Origin: Planotetraspora silvatica
GTDB taxonomy: Bacteria; Actinomycetota; Actinomycetes; Streptosporangiales; Streptosporangiaceae
Direction of reading: 5' to 3'
Assembly (NCBI RefSeq): GCF_016863315.1
Contig: NZ_BOOQ01000022.1
Location: forward strand, 1-64,000
DNA: 64,000 nt
Shown one piece after another: positions 59,007-64,000 of the stretch; positions within the stretch are counted from its first letter, which is position 1; every line of letters starts with the position of its first letter. The notes below the pieces were generated by a model. That model was not told the DNA's origin. It searched no databases and saw nothing but the letters and a program-made list of their open reading frames with translations. The position numbers were made by a program, and so were the translations under genes.

Positions 59007-59804
59007 CTACTTCAGCGCGCCGGCCGCCAGACCGCGCTCGAAGAGGCGCTGCAGGCACAGGTAGGCCACGATCTCGGGGATCGCGGTGATGACCGCACTG
59101 GCCAGGACCTTGGTCTGGTCGTTGCTGAACTGGCTGACGAAGAACTGCGGCAGCAACGTGATCGTCTGCTTGGCCGGGTCCTGGATGAGCACCAGCGGCA
59201 GCAGGTAGTCGTTCCAGGAACCGATCAACGTGAGGACGACGATCGCCGCGGCGATCGGACGGGTCATCGGAACGACGATGTAGCGGAAGGCGGTGAAGAT
59301 GTTGGCGCCGTCGACCCGCGCCGCGTCGAAGAGCGAGTCGGGGACGCCGTCGATGAACTTCCTGGCCAGCAGGACCGCGAAGGGGATCTGGAGCGCGGCC
59401 AGCGGCAACACCACCGCCCAGTACGTGTCGTACACGCCCAGGCTCAGGGTCGTCGCGAACAGCGGGGTGAGCAGCACGACCTCGGGCAGCGTGAGGGCGG
59501 CCAGGATCAGCCAGAAGTAGACCTCCTTGCCGCGGATGTGCAGCTTGGAGAACCCGAAGGCGGCGAACATGGTCAGGACGTAGACGATCAGGATGGTCGA
59601 GGCCGAGACGATGACGCTGTTCCTGAAGAACGTCCCCACCGTGCCGACGGCGAACACGGCCTGGTAGTTGCCGAGCCCCTCACCCGCCAGCGAGCCCTGG
59701 ACCATGACCACCAGAGGGAACAGGTAGGGGATGATCATCAGGGTCACGAGGATCTGGAGCAGCAGCTTGGTCGACAGCCGGCGCGCCTCAAACACTGGAT
59801 TCAC
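59007..59804 (-). CDS. Carbohydrate ABC transporter permease (MalG type)
   Basis: A 265-residue permease with six spans. The ATPase-contact loop is in AARVDGANIFTAFRYIVVPM (EAA motif, with the usual G-x-x-x-x-x-x-x-x-P). The N-terminal span region is LLLQILVTLMIIPYLFPLVV. The GTG start at 59804 has AAGGA seven bases upstream and overlaps the upstream permease gene by 17 bp. No ATPase gene is present, so it probably uses a shared MsiK-type ATPase encoded elsewhere. Confidence 0.92.
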   Translation of the reverse strand: MNPVFEARRLSTKLLLQILVTLMIIPYLFPLVVMVQGSLAGEGLGNYQAVFAVGTVGTFFRNSVIVSASTILIVYVLTMFAAFGFSKLHIRGKEVYFWLILAALTLPEVVLLTPLFATTLSLGVYDTYWAVVLPLAALQIPFAVLLARKFIDGVPDSLFDAARVDGANIFTAFRYIVVPMTRPIAAAIVVLTLIGSWNDYLLPLVLIQDPAKQTITLLPQFFVSQFSNDQTKVLASAVITAIPEIVAYLCLQRLFERGLAAGALK

Positions 59805-60738
59805 CGTCCTTACGGTTGGCGCGGGCCGCGACGATGATCGCGCCGAGCAACGCCAGGATGAGCAGCAGGATCGACAGGGCCGCCCCGTAACCGACGTGGG
59901 CCGACGGGATGCTGATCCGGTAGATGTAGGTCCCGAGGAATTCCGTGCTGTAGTTCGGCCCGCCGATGGTCACCAGATAGGGGATGTCGAAGGTCTTCAA
60001 CGCCCCGATCACGCCGAGCATCGCCAGAGCCACCGTCGTGCCCCGCACGCCCGGCCAGACGATGCTCCTCAGGACGCGGAGGTTGCTCGCCCCGTCGGTG
60101 CGCGCGGCCTCGAGCGTCTCGGGATCGATCTGTCCCATTGCCGCGAAGTACAGGACGAACGTGAGGCCGGTGAACTGCCACACCGTGATGAACATGATCA
60201 CTGGCATCGCGGTGCTCGACTGGGCCAGCCAGGGCTGGCTGAGGAACCCGAGACCGATGTGGTCCAGCGCCCAGTTCAGCTGACCGTCGGCGGCGAACAT
60301 CTGCCGGAACACCGGCGCCATCGTCGCCGGCGCGAGGACGACCGGCGTGAAGACGAGGACCTTGTAAAGGGTGCCGAGCTTCACCTTCGAGTGCAATAGT
60401 GCGGCGAACACGAACCCGAGGGCGGTCTGCACGGTGAAGGTCACGACGAAGAAGAGCGCCGTGTGCCAGATGGCCTTCCAGAAGATGGGGTCCTGCAGGA
60501 TCGCGGTGTAGTTGGCGAACCCGACAGATGTGGGAGTCGGGCTGGTGCCGTCCCAGTCGAGTGTCGAGATGTAACCGGTCTCGATGATGCAGTAATAGAT
60601 CAGCCCGACGACGAAGACGAACGCCGGCATGATCCACGGCAGACCTGAGGGCCTCCCGCCCCTCTTCCGGGGACTGCCCGGAAGAGGGGCGGGCGATGGA
60701 CGGCGCGCCCCGGTCTTCTGCGAGGTGATGGAAGTCAT
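59788..60738 (-). CDS. Carbohydrate ABC transporter permease (MalF type)
   Basis: A 316-residue permease. A basic N-terminus is followed by six spans and the EAA loop EAARTDGASNLRVLRSIVWPG. Features are WMSALDWDG-like external loops and the C-terminal span ALSILLLILALLGAIIVAAR. It forms the channel with the second permease. It lies 44 bp downstream of the binding-protein gene, in the standard order binding protein, MalF-type, MalG-type. Confidence 0.92.
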   Translation of the reverse strand: MTSITSQKTGARRPSPAPLPGSPRKRGGRPSGLPWIMPAFVFVVGLIYYCIIETGYISTLDWDGTSPTPTSVGFANYTAILQDPIFWKAIWHTALFFVVTFTVQTALGFVFAALLHSKVKLGTLYKVLVFTPVVLAPATMAPVFRQMFAADGQLNWALDHIGLGFLSQPWLAQSSTAMPVIMFITVWQFTGLTFVLYFAAMGQIDPETLEAARTDGASNLRVLRSIVWPGVRGTTVALAMLGVIGALKTFDIPYLVTIGGPNYSTEFLGTYIYRISIPSAHVGYGAALSILLLILALLGAIIVAARANRKDGESSV

Positions 60739-60782
60739 GAATCTCCCCTGCGCGTATGCGATGAGACGGGCCGTCTGCGGCT

Positions 60783-62159
60783 CTACTTGATCTTCTCGGC
60801 GGTGCTCTGCAGAGTCGCGGCGGCCTGCTCGGGAGTGGCCTGTCCCGCTGCCACGGTGGTCGACGCCACCCCGATGGCGGTCTGCAGATCGGCGCTCACC
60901 GTCGAGAGACGGGGCTCAGGCGACTTGCCCGCGTCGCTGATCAGCTTCTCCAGCGCGGGCTGCTGCGCCTGAGCGTTGACCAGCTTGATCGAGCTCCAGT
61001 TCGGCTGCACGCTGGTCAGGGCGGGGATGTCGTTGAGGATGTCGGCCACCGCCTGCTGCCCCGCGGTCGAGGTGCCCAGCCAGGTGGCGAAGGTGGTGGC
61101 GGCGGCGATGGACTTGGACTTCTTGTTCACGGCCAGGCCGAAGTCCGCGTCACCGTAGAGCGACCCGACGTTGCCGGTGCCCGCCACGTCGGGGAACGCG
61201 ATGGGGAGCTGGGTGAACGGCTTGGGATCGCCGACGCCCGCGCCGGAGATGGCGGCCGTGCTGCCTTCGACGGTGGAGTACTGCATGTACCAGGTGCCCA
61301 TCATGACCATCGCGGCCTTGCCGGACATGAAGTCGTTGTTGGCGTCGGGGTACTGCTGGGTGCCCAGCGCTCCGTCCTGCATGATCCCGTCGGTGAACAG
61401 CTGCTTCCAGAGGGTCAGCGCCTTGACGATCGTCGGGTCGGTCCACGGGACCTTCTTGTCCAGCGCCTGCGCCCACACGCCCGGCTTGACGTTGTTGCTG
61501 ATCGCCTGCAGCGTGTCCTCGTTGAACGCGGTCTGGGCGGCACCCTGCACGAAGCACTTGACGCCGTGGGTCTTGAAGGCCGCGCAGACCTGCTTCCACT
61601 CGTCGAAGTTGGTGGGCGGCTTCAGCCCGTACTTGTCGAACAGGTCCTGGTTGACCCAGACCGACCCGGCGTAGTTCGAGCCGACCGACAGGCCGGCGAG
61701 CTTGCCGTCGGCGGTCAGGCTGGACACCCCGATCGGGGCCAGCTTCGACTTCCAGTCCGCGCCCAGCGACTTCTCCACGGCGGGCGCGAGGTCCACGGCG
61801 TTCACGCCGTAAATGTCGACCGAGCCGTTGGCGGCGCCCGGCGCGACGTCGAAGACGTCCGGGCCGACCGACGAGGCCAGGGCCGGACGGATCGCGGCGT
61901 CGTAGCCGTCGATGGTCAGCTTCTTATAGGTGACCTTGATATTCGGGTAGACCTTGTTGAACGCCTTGATGTATGCCTCGGCGGGCGTCGCGTCGGGCGT
62001 CCACCCCCACCAGGTGATATTGCCCGAGTCGGCCGAACCCTTGTCCGTGGTCTCGGTCGTAGCTCCGCCGGCGCATCCGGCGAGCGCCAGCACCGTGGCC
62101 GTGAACGCGGCTGCGGCTCCGGGGAGGCGGCGCTTCCAGATTCGCGAGGATCCCAGCAT
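60783..62159 (-). CDS. Sugar ABC transporter substrate-binding lipoprotein
   Basis: A 458-residue extracellular binding protein. The signal peptide ends in the lipobox LAGC (Cys29). The mature part begins with a Thr/Ser linker, then NITWWGWTPDATPAEAYIKA and YPNIKVTYKKL, and later NNDFMSGKAAMVMMGTWYMQ, as in the family-1 sugar binding proteins. It captures an oligosaccharide for import. It is the first gene of the operon, divergent from LacI, with a CGAAAGTTTC element upstream. Confidence 0.93.
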   Translation of the reverse strand: MLGSSRIWKRRLPGAAAAFTATVLALAGCAGGATTETTDKGSADSGNITWWGWTPDATPAEAYIKAFNKVYPNIKVTYKKLTIDGYDAAIRPALASSVGPDVFDVAPGAANGSVDIYGVNAVDLAPAVEKSLGADWKSKLAPIGVSSLTADGKLAGLSVGSNYAGSVWVNQDLFDKYGLKPPTNFDEWKQVCAAFKTHGVKCFVQGAAQTAFNEDTLQAISNNVKPGVWAQALDKKVPWTDPTIVKALTLWKQLFTDGIMQDGALGTQQYPDANNDFMSGKAAMVMMGTWYMQYSTVEGSTAAISGAGVGDPKPFTQLPIAFPDVAGTGNVGSLYGDADFGLAVNKKSKSIAAATTFATWLGTSTAGQQAVADILNDIPALTSVQPNWSSIKLVNAQAQQPALEKLISDAGKSPEPRLSTVSADLQTAIGVASTTVAAGQATPEQAAATLQSTAEKIK

Positions 62160-62375
62160 GTGATCTCTCCTTGCACGTGACTCGCACGCACTGGTCGTGT
62201 CGACATCGCGCCGTCCACCACTTCATGGGGACGGCCACGACGGCCTGTGCTCACGTATGAGCACGGGGGTCCCGCTCTCACGCGGCGACGATGTCGGCAC
62301 GGGGTCGCGGGACAGGGCGTGCGTCCTCCCTCGGCCGGGGTCACCGGTCGGCGAAAGCAGCACTGCTCACGGATA

Positions 62376-62388
62376 CCGAAAGTTTCGG
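62376..62388. promoter_or_regulatory. LacI operator 1 (CCGAAAGTTTCGG)
   Basis: A 13-bp perfect palindrome around a central G, of the LacI type. Its core CGAAAGTTTC recurs on the minus strand at 62731-62740, near the regulator's own gene. It lies on the operon side of the control region. Confidence 0.65.
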
Positions 62389-62730
62389 AAAGTCTTCTTG
62401 TGAGAGAAAAACACCGGCCCGGCGACAGTGTCAATAACCTCGGCCGAATTTGTTTCCGTTCAGTTACGCGGATCCGGCCCCGCGGCCTCTCGCCGGAGGC
62501 GTCCACGCCGACGCCGGGAGCAGTCATACCGAGATCGTCGGCGCGATATCCGCAGGTCGTCACCGGATGACTCCACGGCGCAGACGCCCCGGAACACCGT
62601 GCGGCCCGGTGCCGGAGCGTGTCGACGGACCACGTTACGGCCCCAATTCAGACAATCCGGTATTCATGCCGTGAGCAGCCTACCTGTCGCACGTTTCCAC
62701 AGGCCCCCCACCAGCGGTGCTACCGTTAGA

Positions 62731-62740
62731 GAAACTTTCG
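62731..62740 (-). promoter_or_regulatory. LacI operator 2 (CGAAAGTTTC)
   Basis: The minus strand reads CGAAAGTTTC, identical to the core of operator 1, and lies about 30 bp before the LacI start codon. It fits autoregulation. Confidence 0.55.
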
Positions 62741-62771
62741 ACAGCACAGGCTCAGCGCGTGAAGAGGTGTC

Positions 62772-63863
62772 GTGGCGACCGAGCAGGGGACGAGGACACA
62801 TAAGCGGGCAGCAGCGGGGACTCCCCGGAGCGCGGACGCCGACCGGGTGACCATCGCGATGGTCGCGCGTGAGGCGGGCGTGTCCGCGCCGACGGTGAGC
62901 AAGGTGCTCAACGGCCGGGAAGCCGTCGGCCCCGAGACCCGCCGCCGGGTCCAGGACGCGTTGATCTCGACGGGTTATCAGCGCAGGGCCCGATCGGAGA
63001 CGGGAAAGGTCGGCCTGGTCGACTTCGTCATCACGGAGCTGGACACCGCCTGGGCCTGTGAGCTGCTGCGCGGCGCCGAGCAGGAGGCCTACCGGCTGGG
63101 CGCCAGCCTGGTGCTGACCGTGACCCACGACCGGCAGGCCCAGCCTCGCGAATGGCTCAAGACGATCGCCTCCCGGCCCACCGACGGCGTGGTCCTCGTG
63201 GTCACGAACACCCGGCAGGTGGCCGCGGAGACGCTACGTCCGATCGACACCCCCTTCGTCGTCATCGACCAGGTCGGCGGGTACGACCGCGACGTTCCGA
63301 CCATCGGCGCCACCAACTGGGCCGGCGGGTTCGCCGCCACCGAGCATCTGGCCGAACTCGGCCATCGCCGTATCGGAGTGATCACCGGGCCGGAGGACGT
63401 CCGGTGCAGCCTGGAGCGCCTCGACGGCTACCGCGCCGCGCTCGGGCGAGCGGGGCTGCCACTCGACGAGAGCCTGGTCCGGCAGGGCGACTTCTACGCC
63501 GAGGGAGGCAGGCGGGCCGCGCTCGAGCTGCTCGACCTGCCGGAACCGCCCACCGCCATCTTCGCCGGCTCCGACCAGCAGGCGGCCGGCGTGTACGACG
63601 CGGCCCACGCCAGGGGGCTGCGCATCCCCGAGGATCTCAGCGTCGTCGGGTTCGACGACACCGAGGTCTGCGAATGGATGTTCCCCCGGCTGACCACCAT
63701 CCGGCAACCTCTCGCTCAGATGGCGGTGCTGGCCATCCGCAACGTGCTGGAGACCACGCACACCCCCGGTGAGCAGCCGCTGCACCTCGAGCTCTCCACC
63801 AGTCTGGTGGAGCGGAACAGCACCGCGCCGTGGAAGGAGCGGGCCGACCGCCGCCGGGTCTGA
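62772..63863 (+). CDS. LacI-family transcriptional regulator
   Basis: A 363-residue LacI/GalR regulator. The N-terminal helix-turn-helix is VTIAMVAREAGVSAPTVSKV, LNGREAVGPETRRRVQ. The effector domain has GVVLVVTNTRQVAAETLRP, HLAELGHRRIGVITGP, AIFAGSDQQAAGVYDAAHAR and LSVVGFDDTEVCEWMFPRLT. The GTG at 62772 has AAGAGGTG six bases upstream. It is divergent from the sugar ABC/GH5 operon, which it most likely represses until an imported sugar binds. Confidence 0.94.
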   Translation: MATEQGTRTHKRAAAGTPRSADADRVTIAMVAREAGVSAPTVSKVLNGREAVGPETRRRVQDALISTGYQRRARSETGKVGLVDFVITELDTAWACELLRGAEQEAYRLGASLVLTVTHDRQAQPREWLKTIASRPTDGVVLVVTNTRQVAAETLRPIDTPFVVIDQVGGYDRDVPTIGATNWAGGFAATEHLAELGHRRIGVITGPEDVRCSLERLDGYRAALGRAGLPLDESLVRQGDFYAEGGRRAALELLDLPEPPTAIFAGSDQQAAGVYDAAHARGLRIPEDLSVVGFDDTEVCEWMFPRLTTIRQPLAQMAVLAIRNVLETTHTPGEQPLHLELSTSLVERNSTAPWKERADRRRV

Positions 63864-63953
63864 CGGCCCGCCGAACACCGCAGCCCGCGACCCGGGCCTG
63901 CCGCCACTGACGGCCCGCCGCACACCCCGGCCCCGCGACCCGGGCCGCGGTGG
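63861..63953. repeat. Imperfect 47-bp tandem duplication after the LacI gene
   Basis: Copies at 63861-63907 and 63908-63953 share tgacggcccgccg, then cacacc- or aacacc-type variants, and gcgacccgggcc. The first copy begins at the LacI stop codon. Confidence 0.6.
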
Positions 63954-63998
63954 TCACGTGAGCGGCGTTCCGAGGACGTCACGCCAGGAGTACAGCGG
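63954..63998 (-). CDS. C-terminal end of a gene entering from the right
   Basis: The last fourteen codons (PLYSWRDVLGTPLT) before a TGA read like a true protein end on the minus strand. The rest of the gene lies outside the window, and neither family nor frame can be confirmed. Confidence 0.35.
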   Translation of the reverse strand, partial: PLYSWRDVLGTPLT

Positions 63999-64000
63999 GA

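Larger units (their letters stand above)
62160..62771. promoter_or_regulatory. 612-bp divergent control region of the sugar operon and LacI gene
   Basis: No gene is seen. It contains CCGAAAGTTTCGG (62376-62388), GAAACTTTCG (62731-62740) and an 18-bp palindrome GTGCTCACGTATGAGCAC (62247-62264) nearer the operon. A+T-rich pockets near 62400 and 62660 suit promoters. The unusual length suggests a complex or long 5' leader for the operon. Confidence 0.65.

Noticed and set aside
62247-62264. GTGCTCACGTATGAGCAC palindrome as a third LacI operator
   Set aside because: It does not match the shared CGAAAGTTTC core; it may be a different site or an RNA hairpin of the leader, so no function is assigned.
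62160-62771. Short open frames in the LacI control region
   Set aside because: Several frames are open, but there is no start with a ribosome-binding site and no motif; the region contains operators.
1-64000. CRISPR array
   Set aside because: No regularly spaced repeats with unique spacers were seen; the repeats present are contiguous tandem copies.

Overview
This window is about 70% G+C chromosomal DNA from a filamentous actinomycete. MmyB-type regulators, a LAL (LuxR-family ATPase) regulator, NACHT NTPases with many membrane spans, an IdeR/DmdR iron box, a YtrA-type GntR operator and several apparently leaderless genes all fit Actinomycetota. The mix resembles Streptosporangiales (Nonomuraea, Actinomadura or Microbispora type); that placement is inference. 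There is no rRNA, tRNA, insertion sequence, phage module or CRISPR array that I can recognise.

Layout. 1-7.3 kb: the 3' end of a secreted GH64 beta-1,3-glucanase, an AraC regulator divergent from a CMD/SDR pair, a SpoIIE-type phosphatase and small enzymes. 7.4-16.3 kb: an ABC-2-like exporter pair, a PepSY / two-component envelope module with 11-bp-phased CTTA boxes, and a phosphoesterase-MFS-propeller operon. 16.4-26.3 kb: a decayed Nudix gene, then many regulator-plus-target pairs: two MmyB regulators around an aldo/keto reductase, GntR with a membrane protein, MarR with an amidohydrolase, MAP with an XRE protein, and AraC. 26.3-30.4 kb: a complete iron-siderophore ABC operon with an iron box and a terminator. 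30.4-36.1 kb: a hemerythrin-like protein, a TPP riboswitch with tenA, a SUKH-3 protein, a Burkholderia-like threonine aldolase that looks foreign, and DinB and GNAT proteins.

36.2-41.8 kb: an rtcB-prfH RNA-ligase / release-factor pair with a DUF6933-like gene downstream, then a small secreted protein and a 772-residue beta-helix membrane protein. 41.9-52.7 kb: two paralogous NACHT NTPases with glycine-rich multi-span C-termini flank a ferritin-like protein, WrbA and a LAL regulator. The second NACHT gene overlaps a HIT-family gene, and the first abuts a methyltransferase remnant. 52.7-57.5 kb: LysR/epimerase, a cyclase, a phytanoyl-CoA dioxygenase-like protein and DUF1697. 57.5-64 kb: a sugar ABC importer with a cytoplasmic GH5 hydrolase and a divergent LacI regulator; the same CGAAAGTTTC element lies before both transcription units.

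The most interesting candidates are the twin NACHT-membrane genes with the coupled HIT protein, the rtcB-prfH repair module, the recent-looking foreign ltaE, and the phased operator sites around the PepSY two-component module. Annotation was done by reading alone. Family names rest on recognised motifs, not on database searches.
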